DNA from: Adiantum capillus-veneris
Taxonomy: Eukaryota; Streptophyta; Polypodiopsida; Polypodiales; Pteridaceae
Direction of reading: 5' to 3'
Assembly: GCA_014529385.2 (NCBI GenBank)
Contig: CM043942.1
Coordinates: forward strand, 104,610,141 to 104,670,140
Length of the DNA stretch: 60,000 bases
Each line of letters opens with the position of its first letter. Within the stretch, counting starts at the first letter, position 1. The notes under the pieces were generated by a model. It saw only the letters and a program-made list of their open reading frames with translations. It ran no database searches and was not told the origin of the DNA. A program made the position numbers and the translations under genes. Shown here piece by piece: positions 45,282 to 55,290 of the stretch.

Positions 45282-45908
45282 GACCTACCATACCTCGGCC
45301 ACCGGAAATCCGATAAATGAACCGTCGCTTGCTATCAACTCCACATGGTGCATACTACTTGTTGAAACCTGATCAAGCCCAAAAAAAACACCAGATGGCA
45401 CGCCTACTGAGGCTGTCAAGTTGGCCCATAACTCGTCCCCAGCAAACTTTCAATTGGCCATAACTTGCTTGTTCTAGCTCCGATTAATGATCCGAAAGGA
45501 CCGGCATGCTCTACAACTCGAGCACTTCATGTCTATCCAATCACCCCAGCTTTGGCCACCTGTCTCCACTTGCCCTGTCCGTCGGGGATCTGCAAACCAT
45601 TCTAGCTTTGAACTAGCATAACTTCCACACTGTAGCTCCATTTGAGGAGCCATCTAGACCGACTTCTAGAGCATCTCAAAGACCACATTCTACAACACCC
45701 ACTCAGCATTTTGGACACCTTGACCTGCCATCCCAATTGGCCCCTTTTGGATCCTTCTTGGCCTACAGAACCTCTTTAAACATACATTTCCACTATCCTT
45801 TGCCTACCTAGGACCTTTCTACCTGCTGAAACACTTTGCCATGCACCTGTGCACACCTCTGGCACTGCTTAGCACCCCTTCTAGGCTCGACCAACTTTGG
45901 TTGCACCA
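45282..45908 (+). repeat. ~610-bp direct repeat, copy 2
   Basis: Begins GACCTACCATACCTCGGCCA. Differences from copy 1 are scattered substitutions plus a ~16-bp insertion (CTCTGGCACTGCTTAG) near 45855. The right end is replaced by a LINE 3' end and the CT tract. Confidence 0.8.
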
Positions 45909-46041
<133 letters not shown>

Positions 46042-46171
46042 GGAAAAATCAGGGCTGTATATTACTGAGTACAATATAATCCTCAGCGGACCAAAATAGC
46101 CTATCACGTGGGGTGTACAAGCTGAATGTAAGGGTGAGAGCCACTATAGTGACAACTCGACTAGAACAATC

Positions 46172-49100
46172 TCATGGTGGTCTGTGTGATGAGTGGAGGA
46201 GAAACCACCGAGGGGGGGCATAATGCCATGTAATCTGGCCACCTGTAAGTGTGAAGAAGAGTGGAGATCGGGCCCAACGCCGAAGGAAGGCAAATCGACG
46301 AGCCTCGGCTGCTCGAGATGTACCTGAGGAAGAATCCCACTGCCAAATCAAGGTGTGAATGATGTCTAGCCAAATGGCAGTGAGGGTATCCTGAAGGAGC
46401 TGTGGAGCCGCACTGAGAATGTGAAGACAACGAGCTCTCCAAACATTCCATAGTGTAATGCTAGTGATGACTGAAAAAACTGAATCACGTGTCTCAGGAT
46501 CCCCCTGCCAAGCAATCTGTGGTAACATAGCCAAAGTCCCTCGCCGATAACCAGTCGAGGTAAGCATAAGAGCTGGATCTGTGTCTGAGCCCTCGTAGAA
46601 AAGATGCGGTCCGGGCATCGGCATCAACCATGAGACAAATCCCCAAGTGAGAAATCCATGCTGAACACCGGCTCTGCTAAGTAAAAAGCAAACTGCTAGC
46701 CACACTACATGAGAAGATGAGCATGACCAAAGACTGTGCAGGTGACTCATGTAGTCGCAAAGGACAGCGAGTACATAACGGATCATGACCCATAGTAGCT
46801 AGCCAAGTCCCAACTGGAAGTCTTGCATGTGCAATCATCCACATGAAAAAAGAAATACGACGAGCCACATGTAAATCCCAGATGGCTGACCAAAACTGTT
46901 GTAGATAGGCATGGGAGAGACCTGAATGTAACCAAAAACGCATACAAGTCGGCTGCTCTGGGTGCTCTCTCATCAATGCTAATCTTCCAATTCTGACAGT
47001 GTACTCAAAGAATGATACAAGTGTACCGGTGGGGTTAGAGTGAGACCAATGCCACTCTCCTGGGTCCCAATAAAGCTGAGATAGGGCACGACCCTCCCAC
47101 ACCCAAAGCCTCCAAAGTGCGGCATCAACGGAAGCGAAACGGGGGTCAACACAACGACGCTTCCCGTGGGAGCCAACTACTCGTATGGCCTCCCATCGAG
47201 CGCCGGGGTAGACAAGGTGCAGAGAGGTGGTATCATATGTCAATCTAGCATGAATCCCCTGAGAGTAGCCAGTATCAACTGTGAACAGCATGGTGTTTAA
47301 ACGAACTAATAAGAGAGTGCTTTGAGCAAAGAGATCTTCCCAGCCACTATGTGCTGGCATCTGAACCGTGTCGCGCATGACTGCGTCCCACTGTGAAGGA
47401 ACGGCGGAGTCAATCTCAAGCAGTCTGTCTGTCACCCCGCGACCAATGTCATAATGTTCTGCCACAAAATCTGCATTCAGCATACGTGTCTCATGAAACA
47501 ACCGCATAGAGGCAGCAGGGCGAGTGTCCCAAGCAGCCCAATCAATGTGAGTCCTCTCTCCAAGCTGACGGGGTGGATTAACCGAAGAATCAAGCACTGC
47601 ATCATTCCAAATGAGAGGCTGGCGCTCAATCTCCTCACGACATGAGGGAGGTGAGCGTATGATAGCCCGTCGCATGGAAACCCAAATCTGAAGGAGCGAT
47701 CGGATGAAGGGTGAGAGAGTGCTGGTGAACAAGGGGGCATCCGTAAAGAGAAAACGATACCCTGTATGCCAAGTATGACCATCTCTAGTACCGAGGCGTG
47801 CAGTCGCTCTGCAAAGAGCGGCTTGAAGAAGCATCTTCCAAGGTTCTTGGCCGGGAAAAAGACCCCGAACAATAAGCTTGGTAAGAAGGGCGCGGCTCTG
47901 TAATTCTGCATCAATAATGCCAAGGCCTCCCTCTGACCTAGGACAAATAATCGTGGACCAGCGAACTCGAGCACGAGTATCAGTAGTCCCATCTGTGCCA
48001 CTCCATAAAAAGTTCCGCACTAACATCCAACAAGAGGCCGTATACCATACTGTAGCCAGAATGACCTGGTTGGCGACCAATGCACGGCCAACCAACGACA
48101 AATGACGTGAAGACCAATGACGTAGCTTCCTGCAAATAGACTGTAGTAAGGGTGCAAACTGCTATTGTGAGGAAACGGCAAATCCAACCTAAAAGCCCAG
48201 ATATCTGTATGTCTGACCCGGCTGCAGCCATGTGAAACCATCAGCTACCCCCCAAGTAGGTATGTCATCACTGCCAACCAGTAACCCATAGGATTTATGC
48301 TAGTCAATGCGTGCACCATTGGCAATGCAAAAAACCTCCAGGACCTCCCGCATGGCATCAAGAGCTGCTAGCAAATAGCGCAACATCAGCATAGTGCCAT
48401 CAGCAAACTCCTGATCGATAAGGTCAGAAGCTGAAGGTACTGGCATGGTCAAGCCACGAAATGCATGACTCTGAGCACGAAGAAAGTCGGACATAGTCTC
48501 TCCTACAAACAGATACAGATATGCTGCTAAAGGACATCCCTGACGGACAGATCGAGAAAGCTCAAAACTGCGACTGACACGACCACTAATAGTAATAGCA
48601 CTGCTGGCAGTCCTGAAGAGAGCGGAAATGCCGGAGATCCATCTCGCAAGGAAACCCATCCTGGCTAATGATCCTTCGAGAAAGTCCCACTCAACACGAT
48701 CGTATGCTTTCTCGAAGTCAAGGATGAAAAAAGCGAGAGGTTCAGAAGATGATCTGGCCCACTCTACTGCCACATAAAAAGTGAAGATATTATCCAGTAT
48801 GCATCGATCCATGACAAAGCCTGACTGAGAAGTATGAATAATATCTGGTAAGAACGGTCGCAAGCGATGACTGATCAGTAACGCTAATATCTTATAGACC
48901 GAAGGGAGTAGGGTAATAGGTCTCCACTGGCGGAGCTGAGTGGTGTCACCCCCTTTCGGAATAAGAGATATGAGACCTGAACAAAGATCCGGATGCATAT
49001 ATCCTGATGCAAAGATGTCCTGACAACCGCGAAGCAGTGGTATATGCAATACATCCCAATAAGTCAAAAAGAAAGCTCTAGTGAGGCCATCCTCTCCTGG

Positions 49101-50560
49101 ACAGGAGGATGGATCTAGACTCTCGATAGCAGCATGAAGCTCTGCAAGTGTGAAGGGTGCCAACAAGATCTCTGCCATAGTGTCTGTACAACGGTGTCGG
49201 GTGTGATGCCAGATCTGCTCACGGGCAAGTAAAACCTCAGTGTTGCATACATCAGCAGTGAACAATGCCTCAAAATAATCTGCAAACATATCAAGAATAA
49301 CATCAGGATGCATATGTAGTGTCACCTGAGCATATGTAGTCCGAAGGGTGGTGCAAGGTGGGTGCTCTTTATGCGCAGCGAAGAAGGCTTTATTCATTCG
49401 ATTAGCTTTAGCTATCCAATGAGATACTGAAGCATGATGAGTGAACTCAGACCTAGCCTCCTGTACGCGACGAATCTCCTCTGTGAGCTCTGTATGTCTA
49501 GCAGCGAGATAAGCATCCTGAGGCCACTCCTCAAGCAAGCGCTGTGTGGAACCAAGAGGAATGTGAAGATCAGACTCGCGTACTCTCAACTGACGATGAA
49601 TAATAGCAGTCTGATCACGGCAGTAAATACTAGACTGAGTAATGCAATGAGCAAGGAACTCTCCAGGGGGACCACAATAAGAAGCACCCGTGGACCATAA
49701 TTCACGAATCTGCTGCTGCAAAACTTCAGTGGTGAGAACGCTGTCAGGGATGCGGCAACCTCGTCTCTGTGCAGAGGATCTAGTGAATTGATAAACAATG
49801 AGATGGGTAAATAATCTGAGAGGCTGGTCCCTCTCCAAATAGTAGTAAATCCACCTAGAGCTACTGCCCAAGGACCAATGTAAAAACGATCAAGTCGCTC
49901 TAATAATCTCCCCTGCTGCCTCTGAAACCCCCACGAGTAATGAAGTGTAGCAGGGTGGTGACCAAAAAAGGGTATGTGCCAGGCGTCAACACCTTGAATA
50001 GCTAGAAGAAATCGATCCCAAGTTGCCTCCTCATCGGAAGAAATGGATGATAGAACTGGAGGTGTGATGGATCGCCGATCAGAGTCGCTCTCGACGTTGT
50101 TGAAGTCGCCTCCAACAACCCAAGAGTCTACAGCAGGTAGAACAGCGGCCAAGGAGGACCAAAAAGTAGCCCTCTCCCGAGGAGTAGTGGGTGCATAGAC
50201 TGACATAAAACCAATGATAGAGTCCCAAATCCGAATAGAAACATAGACTGCTCTGCCAGCGACAAGGGTGCCATGTTGTTGAACTGAGGCCAAGTAACGT
50301 GGCCCCATTGATGAGGTGCATACACCGCAACTCTGTCCATGAAGGCCCAGAGCAGGCTCCCAAAAAGTGTGAGCGCCCGAGGGCATGAGATTACCAAAGG
50401 GAGTGGCAATCTTATGCTCCTGTACTAGTAATATATCCACAGTGCCTACTACATGAGCGTGTAAATCTCTGCGAAGTAAAAGCTTATGGGAACCTCTTAC
50501 CCGAGAAGTCTGTAAACCATTAGCATTCCAAGAAACTACATGTAAATCCATAGTCTGCAT
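46172..50560 (-). pseudogene. LINE ORF2: EEP endonuclease, reverse transcriptase, Cys-rich C-terminus
   Basis: ATG at 50560. Endonuclease residues 1-255: SWNANG at 10-15, QEHK at 47-50, GDFNN at 151-155, RLDRFY at 222-227, and SDY at 248-250, where the family has catalytic SDH. The frame changes near 49742. RT in the second frame: GEDGLTRAFF near 49091, WRPITLLPSVYKIL near 48915, DFEKAYDRVEWDFL near 48710, SVRQGCPLAAYLY near 48550, and FADGTML at about 48407-48387, where FADD is expected. A TAG stop follows at 48300, with two more near 48190 and 48165. The frame stays readable to about 46690, through CTRCPLRLHE near 46760, and then shifts to the last frame (46786-46172). Intact ORF2 nicks target DNA and copies the element RNA there. 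Loss of the His and of the second Asp would abolish both steps. Confidence 0.9.
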
Positions 50561-50583
50561 GAAAGAATTGGTAGAGCATCTGA

Positions 50584-52330
50584 CTAACTGCGCATCTTCT
50601 TGGAGGCAGCTGGGCCATCCAAGGGGTGAGCTTCGGGCGGTAGGAAAGCAACCCGCAATCCCTCTCTAAAATATGGTGTCTCATTGCACCAACTGCGGAC
50701 CTCAACTTGTTTACATTGCATTACCGATGCTGCAGCTTTCACACCCCAAATGCGCATAGATATAGGAAGCACCACATCTGAGGATACATGAATGACCATA
50801 GGCAATGAATAGCAAGCATAAACATCACTCCATTCCATAGCACCAATACATGAAGGGAAGTGTGGAGACAATACATCCGGAGCGGAAGTAGACAACCATA
50901 AATGAAGCTGAGCAATAGTTTGTGCATGCACAAAATGTAGAACCTGATCCTCGGACCATTCTTGAGTTGCGTGGAATGGAAGGAAAAAAGAATGGGTAGG
51001 CTGAGGGCGGCTGCCTATTAAAGAGGGAACACAACCTGCTTGTGATGCATAAGGTAGAGTTGCACCCGCAATGGCCCTTCTGAGTCACCGCACATTTCAG
51101 CCCGATGAGTGCCCCAGGAAAGAGGGCAAGAGCTGAGAAAACTGCGTGGGACGTAAGTATGAGCGGCTGAGGGAGGGGGAGGACCAGAAGGTGGAGGGGG
51201 GGGGGGGGGGGGAGTAAGGGCAAAAGGGAGAGGAGAAAAAGGGAGAGGTAATAGCGGTGAATGATCCATCTGCATGGGAATAGGGACCTCGGGAAGAGGG
51301 GAAGGAGCGGGCGGGGGAACGGCAAGTGAAGGAGGAGCTGGTAGCAGAGGTAAGTGATCCTGTGCTGAAGAAGAAGAATGGCGAGGAGAAGCAGGGGGTA
51401 AGGGGGTGGTGGAAACTTGAGAGGGAGCAGGAGAGGTAACACTGGGGGCTGCATGCGTTGTAGGTTGCTGACGAGGACGGAAGGGATGGTTACGACCCAC
51501 TGTCTACCATGCAGCCTCAGTAGGAGCTGAAGCGGAGGGAGGAACATGGAGGGTCGAAGCTCGAGGAGCACCTGCAGGCTGCTGAGGTGCTCAAGTAGTA
51601 GTAGGAGGAACCGGTTGTTGACGCTGACCACGTGGCTGAGCATGAGTGCCACGAGCCAGCTGTTGTTGCCGCCGATGGCGTGGCAGGGTGGGGCAATCGC
51701 GTGCCAAGTGTCCCATCTCGTGACAGCGTAAGCACTGTCCTTGGCGGCCAGTGACTACCATTCGGCAAGAGTAGCCTCGATCGTGCACAGCCATAGTAAC
51801 TGTATCTGGCAATGAAGTATCCCCAAACACCAGGACCTGAATGCGAGGTGGACCAGATGAGAAGATGCAGGATCCTGGAACTACTGTGCCAAAATGAGCA
51901 GCAATCATCTGAAGGAGATGCTCATCAATAAAATGGAGAGGCATATCCGGGAAGGAGAGCGTCAGAGGGAATCTGGGAATAAGGTGTCGACTGTCAAACT
52001 CCTCAGTAGTAAACTCGGGATACCACCTCGTCAAGTATATCATCCTGCGATCAAAGAGTATCGGAGAGCGAGCCAGGAGAGTTGAGGCAATGGCGGGATC
52101 TGAAAGACGTACCATGAATATGCCCCTGCCAAGGAATGTAAGCTCCGAGACCCGTCCCTGAGTAGTGCCCAATGCAGTCTCACACCAATCACGTATAGAA
52201 GAGCGAGGTGGAGACTGTCAAATCATCTGGCCAACCAAGGCATGTTGTGCCAAGTGTTGTATTTTGGAGTCAATGCGTGTCAACAGGTCGCCAGTTAGTC
52301 CACGCGACAGGCAAGTGGTGATGGAGTGCC
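50584..52330 (-). pseudogene. LINE ORF1: nucleic-acid-binding protein with CCHC knuckle
   Basis: One frame runs from at least 52330 to 51018 with stops at 52218, 51591 and about 51501, and a shifted frame carries on to 50584. N-terminal part: SKIQHLAQHALVGQMI, then RGIFMVRLSDPAIASTLL and IYLTRWYPEF, resembling the DUF4283-like RNA-binding domain of plant LINE ORF1. A zinc knuckle CLRCHEMGHLARDC lies near 51740-51700. A long Pro/Ser-rich linker follows (51480-51130), including a G17/C17 run at 51196-51212 that encodes consecutive Pro. The C-terminal part keeps a conserved-looking segment (SWCNETPYFREGLRVAFLPP) near 50690-50630. ORF1 products coat element RNA and are needed for retrotransposition. 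The start codon is uncertain because the upstream frame runs through the GA tract. Confidence 0.8.
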
Positions 52331-52420
52331 GTGTGTAGCACTCGAGACCGGCAAAGCCGCCATGAAGAATGGGCGAGACTAGCAAACGGGAAAAGCAAAA
52401 CCCGAAATGAAGCTTGGACT

Positions 52421-52454
52421 CTTTCTCTCTCTCTCTCTCTTTCTCTCTTTCTCT
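52421..52454. repeat. CT-rich microsatellite in LINE 5' region
   Basis: CT repeat interrupted by TTTC. On the minus strand it is a GA tract just upstream of ORF1, similar to GA-rich elements in plant 5' UTRs. Confidence 0.9.
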
Positions 52455-52481
52455 TGCAGGCGGTAGGAAGATGCACACAGT

Positions 52482-52745
52482 TAGGGTTTGGGACAGCTAG
52501 GGTTTTCGAACAATTACGGTTTTCGGGCTGCTAAGTTTTGATTGATGTGCAGAAGAAACCCTAAAACAGTAGGCGAAACCCTAAAAACAGAGAACGAAAC
52601 CCTAGAAACAGCAGGGCGAAACCCTAAAAATGCAAAAAACAGAGATTCGAAACCCTAAAAACAGCAGACGAAACCCTGAAAATACAAAAAACAGAGATTC
52701 GAAACCCTAAAACATCAGGCGAGACCCTAGAAACAGCAGGGCGAA

Positions 52746-52748
<3 letters not shown>
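52482..52748. promoter_or_regulatory. Telo-box (AAACCCTA) array at LINE 5' end
   Basis: Nine copies or near-copies of AAACCCTA lie between 52555 and 52748 on the plus strand, spaced about 20-32 bp, in units such as GCGAAACCCTAAAAACAG. Two in the opposite orientation (TTAGGGTTTGGG, TAGGGTTTT) lie at about 52482-52510. Plant telo-boxes are known promoter elements of translation and cell-cycle genes. Here they lie where an L1-type LINE carries its internal promoter. The period is irregular, so this is not a telomere tract. Confidence 0.6.

Positions 52749-52807
<59 letters not shown>
52749..52807. repeat. (CT)n microsatellite
   Basis: A perfect CT run of about 58 bp between the telo-box array and a LINE 3'-end fragment. 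Confidence 0.97.
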
Positions 52808-52809
<2 letters not shown>

Positions 52810-52811
<2 letters not shown>

Positions 52812-52945
52812 GATAGTTTCCTACGACGTTAAAATTCTCTTCTCTTCTCCTCCTCCTCCTCTTCTCTCTCTTAGACCTGGTATTCAATTCACCACCTGTA
52901 ACCTTTTGGTCTCATAGGTCATTTTGGCCTTTTTGAAGACATTAA
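52810..52945 (+). mobile_element. LINE 3'-end fragment (family of 39293-42258)
   Basis: Contains TTTCCTACGACGTTAAAATT, a CT/TCC-rich stretch, then GGTCTCATAGGTCATTTTGG continuing CCTTTTTGAAGACATTAA. This matches the minus-strand 3' UTR at 39400-39330. It ends at the poly-T that is the tail of the next LINE. Confidence 0.75.
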
Positions 52946-54449
52946 TTTTTTTTTTTTTTCCGAGAAGGAGATCCTTCTATTAGTTAATGAAAACTGCCCA
53001 TAGGGCTACATCCACCTCTGCAAGAGAGGCCTACAACAAGCATGATGGGGAGACTCTCCCAATGAAAAAACAGCATAAATACAATGAGGCTAAATCAAGA
53101 GATGGGATGAGGGAAGAGCCACACAGGTGGACAGTAGTGCCATCTGAGCACCCCCTGGACTATGGTGTAGAAAGGCCCAGGCCGCCAGAGCCGAAGATAA
53201 GCCTCGCGACGCACCCGCATGCGGCTGAGGGACAGTCCCAAAGACAATGACGCTTACTCTCCACCAACTGGCCACAAGCTGCACATGCAGCCGAGAGACC
53301 ACAATGCACAAGCCAACTCCCTACTGCCGTGGCTCTGTGTGCAACCAACCACTGAAACAAAGTGACGCGCCTCGGCTGTCTGGAGTCCCACAGCCTCTGC
53401 CAAAAGTCTGCCAAGAACTCAACTGTGAGGCCCTCCTCCTGCCAATGACGTGCTGCAGCGGGGCGGGCCTCTCTCTGTGCTGCAAGTATATGACGTCCAA
53501 GCCGAACAGTGTACTGAAAGAAGGGGACTCCTGAGCAGTCTGCAGAAGAGAGGGGGTCCCTTCATAGCCACTCACCAGGATCCCACTGTACTCGTGCCAG
53601 TGGACAACACTCCCAAGCCCATAGCCTCCAGTGTCCAGTCTCAAGAGCTGCTGGGTCAGGGTCTATGACGCAAGTCCTCCCACAGATGCCCACAACTCGG
53701 ATCCTCTCGAAACAGCACTCTGCTACCTGCGGAGCCTCTACTGCAACTCGCTGTAATCGTCCCCCACCCTGAAGCTCGAACAACAGAGCTGGGACAGTCT
53801 CTGAGCAGGCCCTGACTGAAATGAGAACCTCCAGTCGTGTCAAGGCTCCCATCCACCGGGGTGCTACTGGCTCGAGAGGCGTGAGCCACTCAGCTGGAAC
53901 TGACTCTGAGATGTCCTGACATATACTCTGCACCCCTCTCATGCCCTGGAGCTGTAAACACTGCACCTCCTCTGACAAACCTGTGAACTCTAGCCAGTCA
54001 CCTAGAGAGCACGCTGGACCTGCTGCCATGGGACCCCAAGAAACATGAGGCAGACTCCCAACCAAGTGGCCTCTCTGAGTGCTAACCATGGCCTTCCAGA
54101 CGAGGGGCTGCCGTAGGCACTCCTCCGTGCACGTCGGTTGTCTCTGCTCTAGGCCACGCCGTAAGAGCTCCCAAGATCGAAGCAAACTCACAGCGAAGCG
54201 ATCCTCCAGTCTCCTACTCAAACCAACTCGGCGCAACTTTGTAAAGATCCATCTGGTCGAAGGTTTCCAAGGGCCTCCTGACTGAGGCACCCTGGCACGA
54301 AGCCTCTGCAGCAAGAACTCCTTCCAGGGCTCCTCGCCTGGAAGAAGTCCTCTGACGATGAACTTCCCAAGAAGGGCTCTGCTCTGCTGTGTTGGATCAA
54401 TGATCCCAAGCCCTCCCTGAGAACAAGGAAGTGTGACGACCGACCAAGC
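52946..54449 (-). mobile_element. LINE, 3' part (split by copia insertion)
   Basis: Poly-T at 52946-52959 is the minus-strand poly-A tail. The LINE then runs up to the copia target site at 54450-54454 and resumes at 59659. It is the same family as the LINE at 46039-52500, sharing the IVRGLxPGxEPWK and WDPGEW blocks. Its tail is poly-A, not GA. Confidence 0.88.
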
Positions 54450-54452
54450 CAC
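53160..54452 (-). pseudogene. LINE ORF2 C-terminal half
   Basis: The minus frame from 54452 to 53562 (296 codons) continues the post-RT region: SQGGLGIIDPTQQSRALLGK, then FIVRGLLPGEEPWKEF, and WRLWAWE and WDPGEW near the end. After a frame change at about 53570, a second frame reads GRRRASQLS and a third, 53414-53160, reads WQRLWDSRQPRRVTLFQWLV. This last one ends in the Cys/His cluster CAACGQLVESKRHCLWDC near 53290-53235, the CxxC-H-C motif of LINE C-termini. The upstream part of the same ORF lies beyond the copia element at 59659-60000. At least two frameshifts make it non-functional, so it was probably dead before or soon after the copia insertion. Confidence 0.88.
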
Positions 54453-54454
54453 CT
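54450..54454. other. Target-site duplication (left), CACCT
   Basis: The five bases before the copia 5' LTR equal the five bases after the 3' LTR (59654-59658), as expected for integrase-made staggered cuts. Confidence 0.95.
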
Positions 54455-54735
54455 TGTTAGGGAATAAAGGCCTAAGTGCCTTGTACTTATAACTTATAAG
54501 TTAAAAAGACTTATAAGTGAGGGGGCCCAAGTGTGAATGGCCCCCTCGTCACTTACTCATATACTCAAATATGAAGCCCAAAAGAACAATAGCGTGGTTT
54601 TTTCCCAAATCCAACGAGCTCTCTCTATCTCTCTCACGTTTTCTCTGCGCAAGCCTCTTTCTGCGCCAATCTCCTCTCCTCCTTCACCCTCATTGCATAG
54701 GACAGCAAGTGGGCTCTCTCTCCTGCTCCCCCACA
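54455..54735 (+). repeat. 5' LTR of copia element
   Basis: 281 bp. Contains an ATAACTTATAAGTT palindrome and CTTATAAGTG near 54486-54517, possible TATA regions, and a CT-rich stretch downstream. It differs from the 3' LTR by C/A, C/T, A/C and C/T at four sites. Confidence 0.97.
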
Positions 54736-54737
54736 CA

Positions 54738-54750
54738 TGGTATCAGAGCT
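54738..54750 (+). promoter_or_regulatory. Primer-binding site (initiator tRNA-Met)
   Basis: TGGTATCAGAGCT, two bases after the LTR, is an exact match to the usual plant copia primer site. Confidence 0.95.
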
Positions 54751-55290
54751 TTAGGGTTTCCAAGAGAGCCATCTTCGCAACACAGATCAGAGTTCTGTTT
54801 TTGCTCGCTGCGGGAAGGATATTCAACCGTTTTCGATCAACTCTGTCGCGAAGGGATCCTCTCACCGTGTAGAATCGACCTCCGGTGACAGTTTCCCCAA
54901 AATTAGGGTTTCAAAAACTGGAGAACAGCAGCCTATTTCTGCTGAAATTGACCAATTTCGGGGTCAATTTGATGCAATTTCATTAGGGCAAGTCTCACAG
55001 GTCAATCTTACAGGTGTTTCCACCAACGAGGTTCTGAAAATTCAGCAAAACAGGTGTTTACAGGTCTGATTTTTGCCCTAAAACAGGGAATTTCAGCAAG
55101 CAAATGATGTATACACCTTGTGGAAACCTTTGGTAAGGGTTTGGCAGTGAATGTACGCCGTTTTGGGGTGATTTCGCGTGAAATTTGCTCGCTGTTTTTC
55201 TGTAACAGCAAGCTGTTTTTTGCCCGATTGCGCACATTTGGACGTGTTTAGGTCGGCAAAACAGGGTTTCAGTGTTTGCAATCACTCAGA

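Noticed and set aside
44862-45320. 152-codon Ser/Thr-rich plus-strand ORF
   Set aside because: It runs from a spacer into the second 610-bp repeat, lacks any motif, and has no counterpart before the first repeat copy.
50825-51652. A 275-codon Leu/Pro-rich minus-strand ORF
   Set aside because: It is a shadow frame over the Pro/Ser-rich linker of LINE ORF1. The zinc-knuckle frame is the real one.
52482-52748. Interstitial telomere tract
   Set aside because: AAACCCTA boxes are separated by 12-24 bp of other sequence and are not tandem CCCTAAA units, so a promoter-type array is likelier.
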